Position numbers and translations under genes: made by a program
Assembly: GCA_027405735.1 (NCBI GenBank)
Contig: JAPEHQ010000024.1
Location: 558,001 to 622,000, forward strand
Origin: Mucor racemosus
Taxonomy: Eukaryota > Mucoromycota > Mucoromycetes > Mucorales > Mucoraceae
Reading direction: 5' to 3'
DNA length: 64,000 bases
Shown here: in pieces, positions 45,201-57,588 of the stretch
Position numbering within the stretch: the first letter of the stretch is position 1
Layout of the letters: each line of letters begins with the position of its first letter
The notes under the pieces: generated by a model
Databases searched by the model: none
Told to the model about the DNA's origin: nothing
The model's input: the letters and a program-made list of their open reading frames with translations, nothing else

Positions 45201-45980
45201 CTTTAGTCGAAAAATGTATGTTTTTATGGTGTTTATTTAATTTAACAGATATTAATGAGATTTATGAATAGTTTTTTTTTTTTTTTTTTTTTATCTTTGA
45301 TCGGCCTATCCCTTTTTTTTTAACTTTTTGTAGTATATATATATAAGATATTAAAATAGATCTTTTTAAATATGATTGTATGCAATATTCTTCTCCCTTT
45401 TTGAGCACGATTTAGGGAGACATTTCTCTCCTCTTAGAAACTTCGCAGCTTTTACCATCTGCTCTCTCAACTTTTTTTCAGAAAAGCTAAATGTTTGGCC
45501 AGTTACCCCGAAATGTATTATAAATCGAAAAACTTTCTGATCAACAGATTACATGTCAACACTCCTACGAAAGAAAAACCTCAAGCCTGCATTATGTATT
45601 ATTGTAATAAAGTAAAAAATAATTCCTACATAAAGATGCATCAGGATACTTTAATTTTCAAACTTCAGTATTTTTTTTTCCGTTAGTAAATGTTGAGATA
45701 GGATTTCTCTGAATCAACAATAAAAAGGATAAATGACTTATATATTTATCGATTTTATGTAATATATAAAAAATAATAAAAGTAAAAGATGAGAAATTAT
45801 TAGTTGAAAAAGTAGGTGGGAGGGAGGAGAGAGATAAGAAGGGAATTTAAAGAGACGAGGAGAGGGGATGGGAGGAAACAGAAGATGAAAGGGAGGGAAG
45901 ATATACATCATTAGTGGGTTTTTTTTTGTTTGGTTTTTTGTATAATATACTGTATATTCTGCTATTATAAAAGAGCTGGT
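45201..45980. other. 3' flank of the G alpha gene; purine-rich tract
   Basis: Homopolymer T runs at 45273-45293. 45800-45900 is almost pure purine (GGGAGGGAGGAGAGAG and similar), i.e. a pyrimidine tract on the strand of the G alpha gene, about 80-180 bases behind its stop. No gene recognised. Confidence 0.45.
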
Positions 45981-47296
45981 TTATAAAAGACCAACATCAC
46001 GCAAGTTATTTTGAATAATAATATCATTGACAGCAGCCATCACAAATTTGATCTGCTGTGTATCAGTTGCGCACGTGAAGTGAGTGTAGATTTGTTTGGA
46101 ATCTGACTGATTCAATGACACGAATCGGTTTAGTATATAATCACTAGCTGATTCGTAGCTCTCGGGACCTATTCAATGAAAAAAAATTATGATTAGGCCT
46201 GATTGCATAATAATGAAATTTCATATATTCTACCATCAAAATCACTAAAACTTTCTCGGAGAGGATGCTTTGGTAATTTTTCCTTGAATATATCGATTTT
46301 ATTCAAAAAGAGAATTATCGAAGTCTTGATAAACCATCGAGAATTGCAAATTGAATCAAACAAAGTCAGTGCTTCTTGCATACGATTCTATCCATTTCGA
46401 TTAATTTTAAAAATAAAATAATTTACATTGTGCATTCACAAAATCTTACCACAGTTTCATCTTCAATAAGTACTTGGTCGTATTCAGATATAGCAACTAA
46501 AAAGATGATTGCTGTCACATTCTCAAAGCAGTGAATCCATTTTTTACGCTCTGATCTTTGGCCACCCACATCAAACATACGATATGTAAGATCGCCAATA
46601 ACAAATGTAGTCTCTGTAATACCTGTCGTTTTAACTCTAGAGCGAAGAACATCTTGATCTGTTGGTATATAGTTTATATCACCAATGCGATCAATTGAGT
46701 CAAAGTAGCTTTTTTAATGGTTAGATTTTTAAAGACATATCTTTCATCCGCATTATGAAAACTTACTATTTAGCAGAATCATTAAGCTGATATTCACGAC
46801 TTCTATCAAATACACTCAAAAGATTTTCATCTTTCCATAAAGATTTTAATGCAAGAGTTACTTCAGGAGGAAGAGAATCACGCTCAATTTGTGATGGTAA
46901 ATCGAGAACAACTGTAGAATGAAGTCTGTTTTGTGATGTAGCGTAAGAAACACCCATATTTTCCATGGCCTCTAATATAACTCTCATTGATTGAACTGTA
47001 TTAGAAAAAATGATTTCCTTGAATGCTTCTCTTTCATCACGAGAGTAGCCACCGTCGTGGATTAATTTCATTTGCTTCAAAATGGTTGATTTACCAGATT
47101 CACCAGCACCTAGTAATATATGTTAATCTTTCTTTCTTTCTTTTTTGGGATAATTTACAATTTATTTCATGAAATTACCTAAAAGCAACATTTTAACTTC
47201 ATTTCTCATATTTAATTTGTCTCGTTTGATTTGATTGTCAATTTCCTCGTTACGAGCTTTGCCATCGTGTACTTCATTGGATTGACAGCAACCCAT
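45981..47296 (-). CDS. Heterotrimeric G protein alpha subunit, 353 aa
   Basis: Proposed minus-strand exons are 47296-47179, 47109-46767, 46708-46450, 46387-46234 and 46168-45981. The start MGCCQS has Gly2 for myristoylation and Cys3/Cys4 for palmitoylation, so it sits on the inner plasma membrane. The nucleotide-binding motifs are all present: GAGESGKST at about residue 40, RVKTTGI (switch I), [13 protein letters not shown] (switch II), FLNKID and TCATDT. The C-terminus is LRDVGLL, lacking the Cys four from the end that pertussis toxin modifies. The length equals typical fungal G alpha (about 353 aa). It would transmit signals from seven-helix receptors, for instance to cAMP or mating/sensing pathways. 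Which fungal subgroup it belongs to is not resolved. Confidence 0.95.
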
Positions 47297-47420
47297 TGTT
47301 TTCAATTAAATGTATTATATTAAGCAAAGGAGAGAGAAGCGAAAAAAGCTAAAAAGAAAAGCAAAAGAAGCAAAAGATAAAATAAAAAAAGAAACAAGAA
47401 ATCAAGAAATAAGGGGATCT
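47297..47420 (-). promoter_or_regulatory. Pyrimidine-rich leader/promoter of the G alpha gene
   Basis: On the gene's strand about 90 bases before the start codon are almost pure C/T (seen as AAAAGAAAAGCAAAAGAAGC on the plus strand at 47353-47372). Such tracts are common core promoter or leader features in fungi. Confidence 0.5.
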
Positions 47421-48058
47421 TGATTAGAATAAAATCAAGTAAATCGTATGCAATCATAATCCCCTCTTTTGTTGAAACAATAGTTCATTTCTAACCTATT
47501 ACAGACAACCTGTTGTTCCCCTTCTCTGTCTAATTTCCTCTCCTTACTCCTTGAATTCTCTCCTTCTTGTTTATATGATCTTTATAGGGTTTTTTTTTGT
47601 GCTTAAACAACATGCTGTTGATAAAGCATCATAAATTACTACTGCCACTTTAACTTGCTGAATTTATTTATTATTTAAATGAAAAACTGTCTTTTCTATT
47701 TGGCAAATGTACATGAACCATTGAAGCATAATGTGTATATTGGATTTTAAATAATTATATTTATACACACTTCATTTAGGAAAGTAGTACAACTACACTA
47801 AAAAAAAAACTAATATAATGATAAATACTATAAAATTCTTCTATAAAACCGAGTTTTCTGACAAAATTAATAGCACTTCATCTACAATTTAGAATAAAAG
47901 GAGCTTTTTCAAGGAGAGGAAAAACTGTGTACTTTTCGAATTGAGCTCCGGTTAATCGAGTTGGTCTGTTTCTCTCATAACTGCAACTCTGAAGCCAGTA
48001 TTTTGTGTATCCAAAGTTAAACAAAAGGAGTAATCAGAAATAAACATTATTATCACTA

Positions 48059-48060
<2 letters not shown>

Positions 48061-48092
<32 letters not shown>
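48061..48092. repeat. Poly-A run of 32 bases
   Basis: An uninterrupted run of 32 A. Its neighbours give no sign of a processed transcript insertion, but that was not excluded. Confidence 0.9.
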
Positions 48093-48094
<2 letters not shown>

Positions 48095-48789
48095 AGCTTT
48101 CTTTGGGAGAAATTCAAGTTTTCATAATACTCATTCAAAATACACTGCAATTTTCAATGTGGATAACTTCTTGCATGAAAGTCAGTCCATCTTTTTATGA
48201 AAATATATCTTGAAACATCTTTCTTTTTGCAGTTTGATGCAATAAACTGCTCATTACTATGATATGTTTACAGTATTAATTGTAAATTAATTGCATATCA
48301 TATTAAACCAAGTAAAAATGAGCCTACACTATAGAAGTACTAGAAATATACTATCAAGTGATAAGAATACCCGCAAGCTTGTTATATCGGGATTCCGTCT
48401 ATTTCCATTTTTGTAGATGGCATGTGTTCCAATTTCTTCATAGTTTGAGTAAGTTCGATACATCATTCAACTAGTTCGGATCCTTTTTATAAAATTATAG
48501 AGTATATCAGATACTTGCTAACAGTATGTCTTATCCGACACGATTTATTCAATATAATTGCTATATGTTGGAAAGCTGTCTTTAAACGCATTTATTAAAA
48601 AAATATACGGTACCTTGATATATATTGTGTATTATATACTAATTTCTATTGTTTTCAGATACATTCATTTGATGAAATAGAATATGTATTCCAAGTGAGG
48701 TTTTGGAAAATATCAATAAATATATACACATATTGACATATATTTACATTTAAAACAATTGAATTTCATAGTTGGTGTAATGAATCAAA

Positions 48790-49050
48790 TTATATATCAC
48801 TATAATAATTAATAGCAGTAATGCTCGTTTCAAATGTTCCTATAAATACTACAAGGAAATCATTCCATAGTTACTTGTAGAATTATCTGTCTTTCTTTCT
48901 CTTTACATCCTTATTTATTTTGCTTAATAAATATATAATTTACAAATAAAAACAGTAATCTTTCTTCAGCCAATGTTCACCGTTCTCTAATATTAAAAAC
49001 CATATCATTGTAACATATCATTTTGAACATAATACTTATCCAGGATTACA
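48790..49050 (-). repeat. Dispersed LTR-like repeat, copy 3
   Basis: The longest copy of the family also at 13005 and 32075. It contains both the GACAGATAATTCTACAAG block and the following ATGATTTCCTTGTAGTATTT block. Confidence 0.6.
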
Positions 49051-49609
49051 GATCATTACAATTGGTATTTTTTCAAGTTGGAACTTGCAAACTTTTTATA
49101 AGATGCCCAGTACCAAAGAAATATAATATACTCTTGTTACTAAATATATATATATAACTATTTACTGCATGCTATATATCTGTTCTAAAAAAATCTCGAG
49201 TCAAAAATAGATACAATTTACGGTTTGTTACTGAAAAAATCAAGATTTATAAAATATAACTGATTCTTACTTTGTTACTTTAATAAACAGCGAGAAAATA
49301 AAAATATGAAATTCTACTTAAAATGACAAATTTCAATACACCATTTGCTAATTTAATGCACCATTTGGTCATCAGGTAAAATAAATTCATTGAATATCTG
49401 ACTTGAGTTGTCATTGCTAAAAAATGAAAACTTTGAGCTTTCATATCTCTGCAAAAATTTAAGCTCTATTAACAATTCCAAATAAAAAAACTTACTTGTT
49501 TTAAAGTGCTCTATAACATATTCAAGTATGAAAAAATTCTGGGCACTCTTTTTTTATTTCATTTTATGCCATTTTTGTAGTAAATTTCAAAATATTCGTT
49601 AAATCGAGC

Positions 49610-49643
<34 letters not shown>

Positions 49644-49651
49644 ATTCATTT

Positions 49652-50382
49652 TTGCAGTGGAATTACATACTAAAAACGCTTGATAAAAATAAAACAACCT
49701 AAATTCCAAGTGTCGCTCATAAGATATGATGCCACTTGAAATGTGAACAACAATAATAAACAAACGCTTCAATTAAACACAATAACAAACGCATGCTAAA
49801 AATATGAAATACCCTTTTTGAACCATACATGTCGTGTAGATGATAGCACCCTTGATCACGGCGCAATCAATTACACAAATGACATATATATCAAAACAGG
49901 ATTCTATCCAAACCAATAATGATAATAAACAAAGATATAAATTTAGTCAACTACTCATCTATATATATCGAAGTTGCACTACCAATATAAATAAGATTTA
50001 AGCATATAAAAACTACCCCTTATAAATCAAGGTTACATAAAGTAGATATAACAGAAATAAACAAAACAGCCATTTCCCAAAAGGTCGATATTGTCACACT
50101 TGACATACAATCCCTTATGGTCAATGCTCTACACAATTTACCCCTTAAAATATCAAATCAACAACAATGTACTCAAAACTGGAAGATTACTAAATATACA
50201 TCCATTCAAGTCTGATGGTATCCAAGTTCTCCAAATCACTATAAATACCCTCATACTTTTCAATTATTTTAACTCTTCAGAAATCTTTTGTAATAAAAAC
50301 TTTAGCTGATTATAATTGTATTTCTACTGCTTTTATTTTTATATTTTTTTATTTTAGTAAATAACATCGTCATTTACTGCAA
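49652..50382 (-). mobile_element. 731-bp TTGCAGT-ended element, copy B, nested in R2
   Basis: Second copy of the 4153-4875 element. Ends TTGCAGTGG (plus strand, left) and the complement of TTGCAGTAAATG (right) form a short inverted repeat. It interrupts R2, so it inserted after R2. The target duplication could not be fixed because the borders are A/T-rich. No coding capacity. Confidence 0.75.
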
Positions 50383-50714
50383 TTCTATTAACCTCGCAAA
50401 TCTCTATCGGATACAATTTAGTTCTTTTTAAAATATTGATTTTTCATGGAGATATCCTCAAAGTATGTGCAAAAGAATATTTTCAGGTCTGCTTCAAAAA
50501 AAGGCGTGTACATACTCATCCCAAATTCTGAATCTGAAAAAAAATGAATAAAAATCTCATTTTCTCTATACACAATGCAGCTAGAAATTCTGCAATAACT
50601 AGATCAATAGATAATTTTGCTACGCGTCGTTGTCAATATTTATATTTGAAACATATTTTTAAGAAGTGAGGCGTATCTTCAAAAAATCTTCAAAATTTCA
50701 ATTGCATTTTAGGC

Positions 50715-51077
50715 TAGGATTTCACAAACAACGCATTGTATTACGGTTAACCGAGTTTGACTGCTTTAACGGGCCGTTTTTTATGCAAACTCGAATGAGG
50801 GTATTCGAGTTTCTTCTTTTCTTTTTTTGTTAGCTAAGCTCGAAAACAGGATTGAAAAAATACTTCAAGTTGTGAAACTGTCAAATATGCTATTATCAAT
50901 TCATAATCCCATATTAACTTGACAATGTTGCTATTAACAGCCTCCTTAAGGCAAACCAATACTTGCTCCCACCCCGTTTTTTATCTGGGTTACAAAAGAA
51001 CGGGCCGTTTTCCAACTCGAATCGAATGGCCGTTTCCGTTAAAACTCGATTCAAACTCGAATCGAAGCCCATTCCTA
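50715..51077. mobile_element. 363-bp hAT-like MITE with 8-bp target duplication TTTTAGGC
   Basis: The TTTTAGGC target is present on both sides (50707-50714 and 51078-51085). The ends read TAGGATTTCAC and, inverted, TAGGAATGGGC. The uninterrupted R2 copy near 33800-33820 has the corresponding site once, as an empty site. An 8-bp duplication and a TAGG-type end are hAT hallmarks. Inside are several ACTCGAAT and GGGCCGTTTT words in both orientations. No coding capacity. Confidence 0.82.
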
Positions 51078-51719
51078 TTTTAGGCAAAATTTAATGTAAA
51101 ATATCTATTTGAATTCTATTTAGATAGGTGCAGAATTTAAAACTGTACAAAAACTATTTAATACATTAGGTCTACTTACTTTGTAGATCATGAGACTTTT
51201 AAACGATTTTGTTTTTGAATCATTTTTTGATCAATTTGACAACAACTCGATTTTAGAACTCAGATATCATAGGTTTTAAGCTTTAATGTGAAATACTATT
51301 TTGATTATCTCAATGGAAAATCTATATTTTTTGTTGAAATAAAAAATATAGAGTATCTTTTGCCTATATCCATATAACGTGAATATAAAAAGCGATTAAA
51401 AATGTTCTTTTGTGGGAACTATTTAAAAAAACTATGAAGAATGATCTATCAGAAGTAAAACATTCTAAATATAGAAGATCTTTGACAGATCTAGCAACTT
51501 CTATTGTTCAGTAACTGGTTCCTGTCATTCAGGAACTAATAATGAAACATGGTCTATAGCAATATTACTAATGAAACTTAACATGTTATATCTATACTCC
51601 ATACACATTCATCAATTAATAATAATAGTTTATATTGTTACATCTGATGGACAGAGGACCATTAGATCTTATCATACAATTCCAATAACTATGTAAATCT
51701 ATACAGTCGTGATGTCGTG

Positions 51720-52340
51720 ATTCGATTTAGTGGAATTGTTGGGAGGGAGAAAAGTGTCCACTAAATCGAATTTGTTATGTCAATATCATATCCTACGTCG
51801 CACGTTCAAGGTCGCAGTCAATATTCGGTATTATAGTAAATCAACAGGTGTCCACGTTGATTCACATGCGTCTTAGTAAATTGGTGTAATGTTCTTAGAT
51901 AGTAATTTTGTGTAATAGTTATAATGAAAAGTATATAAACACATCCTCTGGATGTATTGTTAATAAAAAGGGCAATATTTTGGCAAGATTATTTCTTAAG
52001 GCCGTTTTGACATTTCAGAATTTTCCACGAAATCGAATAAATCATTTCCCCTAATATTGGATCAACAAATGAGAATAAAACGGCATTACTAGTTTATAGT
52101 ATTAAATAATACTGTTAATAAAGGCTTTTCACATTCGAGCAACTGGATTAAATAGAGGATAACAAGAACTTTAATAAGAAGCTGAGGTAAATTAGGCACG
52201 TGATTTGGTTACTCTCCATATTTCTTCTAATTTCATGGCTACCAAATCAAGCTATTACCGGCTAAATACAGTTTTATCCAATGATATTTATATTTTACTA
52301 ATATAGTGGACTGGGAGAAACGAAATTGTCCACTATTCAC
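51720..52340. repeat. Pair of related hairpins with TTAGTGGA stems
   Basis: Hairpin 1 has a perfect 15-bp stem ATTCGATTTAGTGGA (51720-51734) and its complement (51757-51771), with a loop containing GGGAGGGAGAAAA. Hairpin 2 has a 9-bp stem ATAGTGGAC (52303-52311) and complement (52329-52337), with a loop containing GGGAGAAA. They resemble each other and may mark the two ends of a decayed element of about 620 bp. Confidence 0.55.
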
Positions 52341-52663
52341 TGAATCAATTTAGTGGATTTAGATTATGATATATTTATAAATCTTTTGACCACATTAACA
52401 TGGAAATATGATTTATTCATAAACTACTGTATGGGTCAAGCTGTGCTGTACCTAAAATTAGAAATGTTGTCCAAATACTTTTTGTGGGGAGTAGTATATA
52501 GCAGTTGTTTTCTATATTCTTTATTATCGAAATTAGGTTTTGAGAAAGTAATAATTCTTTAGAAAATTGGCGTTAGTTTTTACAATCTTAAATGCATATT
52601 TTGACTGACGTATCTCTATATAAAAGGAATGCAATTTGTATTCGATCGAAACATTTTATACCA

Positions 52664-52717
52664 CATACATACATACATACATACATACATACATACATAC
52701 ATACATACATACATACA
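52664..52717. repeat. (CATA)n microsatellite
   Basis: About 13 perfect CATA units. The frame that runs through it (52636-52908) is produced by the repeat and is not considered a gene. Confidence 0.95.
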
Positions 52718-55076
52718 CAGAACCATTATTTTTATACATAAGTAATTGTTTGAATAGCGTTCTTATACATAGTTATCATACATTCATTCCCTTGTATCAT
52801 TCAAACCACAAACAAAAAGAACGTAATTATGATATCAATCTAAAAGTGACGATTTGTGAATATAATGCGGTAGATGCTCAAACTCAAAAAGCAAAGCATG
52901 CATATTAGTTTGCTATATATACGTACACCTTTTAATTTACTTTCTCATTTACATAAATTAAAACTAATGGCACCATTTACAGAATCAAGGAGAAGCAAGC
53001 AATATGCACCGACGAGTGGAACAAAATTTTACTTTTATAAAGATAGGGTTTAATAAGTTATAAGGGTACGATATTTGACACTCATGAGATGCCCTTGAAA
53101 TGCATATATTGCTCTTATAATTGCCGTGCCAATAAAGGAGATCATATTATTTAATAAATACTTAATGTAACTTAGGTACATACATTTCATGCTGACCAAG
53201 TAAATTGTAAACTCATCATCCCGACGAACTGGGAAGGTTGTACATACAAATCATATTACATATATATGAAAAAGTTTAAACGCATTTGTGCGGAAGCTTC
53301 ATAACGGTTTAGACGATATGTCTTGAAACATGCCCCCCTTTTTATCTTTTTAGAATACAATGTGGGGAATTTGCATTATGTAAAAGGATGACTAACATCG
53401 ATTCAACATTTCACAAAAACAACGATCTGTGTACAAATGATATTAATCAAACAGTACATCAGGAACCTTCTTGATTATTCTAATCAAAAACGCCCATAAA
53501 ACTCATCTTATCCATTTTAAGCTATTTGGTGCCATGTTTGTTGTTGTTGTTGTTGTTGACGTTGATGCTTCCGCTTGTTTTTTTTTGCAGACTTTTAGAC
53601 TCGAATTCTACTCTGTGTGTGGTACATGCAAATTAAACTAATATAGTGTAACCAAAATGGACAATAAAATATACATTTGTACTTGATTTCTTCAAAAAGT
53701 TAGCAATTCATACAAGGAGAAATACCTACTATTATCAAAAGGCAAAACAGTAGTTTTTGAAATAACACCAGCCAAAAAGCTGATTGATGTCATTTACATG
53801 ATACAAACAAAAAGACAAAATAAACCGGGATACAACAAGACTATATCACAACGCATCACATGTAGAGAATCGAAATATATTATCATGATGGCATTGTACT
53901 TTTTCCTTTTTGCTTTTTTTTTGTTTTTCCTTTCATTAGTAATGGATTCATTAGCAATTATGTCGATCAACAATATCACATACAATAAAAAATCGTTCTA
54001 AAAATTATGCAGATATATTGAAACAGTATATAAAAGATCAAGGCAAAGAAGTTCTAATGTGACATCATGCACAATGTGTAGCTTCTATTCCCCAGTTGGT
54101 ATATTTTCTACAAACAATCTATCTCTGTATTAGATTGGTTTTTCTTTTAGGCTTGTATACATTTGGTTCGGAGTCAATCTCATTTAGTCGCAAATAAAAA
54201 TGCAAACTATATGTAAACTATTTCATGATTTTGTACATTACAAATCATATATATATAGAAAATAAATTAACAAATTGATGATTCATAGCCATTATGAATG
54301 TATTTCATTTGACCGAAACAACAACAACAACATTTTAGTACGAAATGGGCTAACACACATTTGTTGTTTTTAGTATGAGAAGAAAATAATAATAGGTTCA
54401 GTGATTTATAAGGCCAAAAAAAAGAGCAGCTATTTCACTGACATTTAATAAATCTGATACATATTCAAGCAATGACTCATCATTATTTTTATGATAGTCG
54501 ATTTCAAGGGTAGAGAACAAGCAGAAAAAGAAAAAGAAATGTTATTGTAAAAAATACCAACAAATACCTATTAAATCGAAATAGTAAAATTACCGTATTC
54601 TTCAATCTAAATCAAGAAAGATTGCTCTAACCTGTAAAATTCCGAAACTGATTTACCTTGATTAAGGTTAGTGTTGTAACTCCATTTCCAGCATTGTTAC
54701 TAGATATAACTTTATATATACACAAAATAAATGATTGATATTTTCAATTGAAATGAGAATTTCATGCACGATATAAGGAGTTTAATATATAGCATGAAAG
54801 AATTAGTCTACGGAGCTCACTGGCAGTTGTCGCTGGGGGTCTATTTAGAAACCTCTTTTGTTTCTTTTATACTATAAGTCTAGACATCGAAACAACTCCG
54901 TCCAGCAACCAATCCAATTCTGATTTGATTCCTTTTGGGGCTTACATGATGTCATATCACTGCTGAAATATGTATCGTGTATAAAAATAAAAGAAGCAAA
55001 ACGGAGAGACGAAAATTATTAAAATTTCATTACTTCTTTTTCTTCTTTTACTAATTCAACAACTTTTACATAAAAA

Positions 55077-55304
55077 ATGGCTTCTTTACACTCTAAAATA
55101 CCAGTTGAACTCAATCAACATCGCAATACAATCACTTCTTCAATGACAAGAGACGATTTAATGCTACTTGCTCAAAATGAGTATGCTCGACAATTATGCA
55201 AATTCACAGAAGCACAATTAAAAAGAAAAGTACCTTGTTACACCGAACAGCGTAAAATTGGAATAGACACGATGTCTTCTTTAAAATCAGCATCTCATCA
55301 GTAA
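55077..55304 (+). CDS. Small orphan protein, 75 aa
   Basis: A single-exon frame from MASLHSKIPVELNQHRNTIT to SLKSASHQ. It follows a pyrimidine-rich leader (55026-55050) and an AAAA before the ATG, as expected for a fungal gene, and is followed by a CT-rich 3' region with (TTC)n. The product is hydrophilic, with a probable helix (DDLMLLAQNEYARQLCKFTE) and two cysteines, and no signal peptide or membrane segment. I do not recognise the family. The promoter-like context argues for a real gene. Confidence 0.55.
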   Translation: MASLHSKIPVELNQHRNTITSSMTRDDLMLLAQNEYARQLCKFTEAQLKRKVPCYTEQRKIGIDTMSSLKSASHQ

Positions 55305-55885
55305 ATAATCAACAACAAACTCTAGCATTTCTGTATATAAAATTGTCTCTTTCTTCTTCTTCTTCTTCTTCTTCTTTCTATTACCTGTTGAATATATAAA
55401 CTTTACAACATTCTACAAGATCTTTTACTTGATTCACTTTAATATTCCACCATGTTGTATACGCAAACACACTCACATTTCATACAATAATCCAAATTGC
55501 TCCAATTTCATATAAAAACAGCAAATTAGATAAAATTTTTATAAAATCAAATTTAATAAACAAATCAAATATTAATTTTTGTACATCCCAATTTTAGTTT
55601 TTCAACCCCACATACTGTAATTTTAATATTCTTTGCTACACAGCCTTGGTAATATTTTTTTCCCAATTAATAACAACTTCAAGAATGTGAAGATTTGATC
55701 AAATTATCGAAAAAGTTGCTGTTTTACACATGCAATGAAAAAAAACAAAACAAAAGTAGCGGTGTTTGAAATATTGTATCGCCTATTCAATATATCATTA
55801 CAGATCGCTCAGGGCTATAATGTTTATTAATTGATTTCCTTTTCGTTTTTATTGTTTGTTTTATTTCATTTATTTATTACTATAT
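55305..55885. other. Spacer with (TTC)n tract
   Basis: A TTC trinucleotide run at 55350-55376, otherwise AT-rich. The RhoGAP promoter should be at its right end. No gene recognised. Confidence 0.5.
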
Positions 55886-57588
55886 ATGTCGACTTTATTA
55901 TCATCACCACCTGTATTATCATCACCACCCCCATTGGAATTATCACCTAGTCAGAAATCACTTGTTAAAGCATGGTGGAAAAAAGTCAACAGCAACATAT
56001 CTAGTGAAAAAGTAAATCGATATGGTAAAAATTAAAATAAACAGTAATTTTGCAGAAAAATAAACTTTTTTATATTTACAAAAACAGAAAAACAAGGAGT
56101 AGTATTTGGCATTCCTTTATTAGACTCACTAAAATATGCACATTCAAGAATATCTTACTTGGATGAACGAACAAATAATCAGTGCAATGCAATCATTCCA
56201 ACCATTATTGCAAAATGTGGGGCTTTTTTAAAGGAAAAAGGTGACCAAAGCAAAAATAAATTTGTATAAATTACCACAGTCGGTGTAACTCTATTGTTTT
56301 ATAGCACTCTACACTGAAGGCATATTTCGTCTATCTGGAAATGCAAAACGAATATCAATGCTGCAAGTTACATTTGATACTCCTACAGAAGATTATGGCT
56401 TACATTTGAATTGGCATGACTATACAGTTCATGATGCATCTAATGTAATGCGACGTTTTCTTAATTATCTTCCAGAACCACTGATTAGTTTACATTATCA
56501 AGCATTATTTAAGACTACTCTAGGTACAACTATTATTAACAATTTCAATGTGATGTAGATATCCACACAAACTAACACTATTATAAAACAAACAGATGCT
56601 GAATTTCCTAGTTTGGAACTAAAAATCGATGCGTTCCAGAACCTCATTCAAAGACTACCAATTGCTCATCAGTACCTATTATTATACTTGCTGGATTTAT
56701 TGTTTTTATTCTCACAGTGCGTAGAATATACACGCATGGATTCTTCGTCATTAGCAACAGCTTTTTCACCAGTAGAGTCTTTATAATTATTGTAAACATA
56801 TCGTGTATTTATATTTTTGAATTAGGTTATTTTTCCCGATCCAAGCCATGCTACAAATCCGGCAGGTTATAAGGAATCTCAGAGAGTTCTCGAGTTCCTC
56901 ATCATGCATCAAGATAAATTCTTGATGCCAAATACATCACAGAATGATGTCGATAAAATATTGGCTTACCCTAGTAAGGAATTACATGTATTAATTTCAT
57001 TTACCCATTAAATTAAGAAAATATGTAAAAATAGCAAATTATGAAAAAACAACAGCAGTATCTTCACCTTTATCGCCATCTCTTTCATTATCGCCTTTTA
57101 GTAGACAACGTAGACATTCAGCCACAACCAGTTCGTCGTTTGAAAGATCTAAAAGTCCATATTCATTACCTTATACTTCTTCTTCAGTTTCTGATCTATT
57201 TTCGTTCAATAAAAGCAATTTGACTGCAACGGAATTTGGTAACACAAGCTCCGCCACTACCTTGCCATCATCATCATCGCCACTTCCTACTACTAACATG
57301 CTCAAAAGATCAAAGACAGCCCCTAGTAGCAAAAGAGGCAAAAAATATGGAGATCATGATTCATCATCTAAATTTATGCTAGGGGATGCTAATAATAGCT
57401 ATACGTCATGTAAGTTGATAATTATGATGTGAAGGTTGAACAATCATAACATGTGCTTTTATATAGTAAATCAAAATAGTCGTAATTTAGGAAGATGGAA
57501 ATCAATTAAACGTGTCATTAAGGATGGAGAGAATCAGCAGCTACCACCATCACCAACACTACCAACAACGCCAACAACAGTATTATGA
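55886..57588 (+). CDS. RhoGAP-domain protein, 443 aa
   Basis: Seven proposed exons: 55886-56024, 56088-56240, 56305-56523, 56596-56771, 56826-56973, 57035-57409 and 57467-57588. After a Ser/Pro-rich start (MSTLLSSPPVLSSPPPLELS) the RhoGAP domain begins at VFGIPLLDSL. The arginine finger is in YTEGIFRLSGNAKRI, followed by DYTVHDASNVMRRFLNYLPE PLI and, near the domain end, SSSLATAFSPVIFPDPS. It would accelerate GTP hydrolysis by a Rho/Rac/Cdc42-type GTPase and so act on polarity or actin. The last 150 residues are low-complexity and Ser-rich, ending GRWKSIKRVIKDGENQQ. No SH3, PH or BAR part is seen. Exon 4 ends at a GTAGAG donor. The target GTPase cannot be told. Confidence 0.88.

Larger units (their letters stand above)
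49360..51160 (-). repeat. Dispersed repeat R2, copy 3, split by two insertions
   Basis: Read on the minus strand it follows 33700-34390 block by block: GCACTTTAAAACAAGTAAGT, GAGGATATCTCCATGAAAAA, TTATTGCAGAATTTCTAGCT, and TACAGTTTTAAATTCTGCAC. The collinearity is interrupted at 49652-50382 by the TTGCAGT element and at 50715-51077 by the hAT-like element. A T run of 29 bases lies at 49613-49641. Confidence 0.75.
47421..55076. other. 7.6-kb gene-free stretch made largely of nested repeats
   Basis: No gene recognised between the G alpha promoter and the 75-aa gene. It holds an LTR-like repeat, R2 copy 3 with two inserted elements, hairpins and a tetranucleotide microsatellite (listed separately). 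52920-54960 is AT-rich with a (GTT)n run near 53540 and shows nothing else. Confidence 0.5.

Noticed and set aside
49613..49641. Poly-T run as evidence of a LINE or processed-transcript insertion
   Set aside because: No reverse transcriptase, no flanking duplication and no transcript-like body; the run lies between R2 and the TTGCAGT element.
52636..52908. 90-codon frame with a THTYIHTYIH-type repeat
   Set aside because: Produced by the CATA microsatellite.
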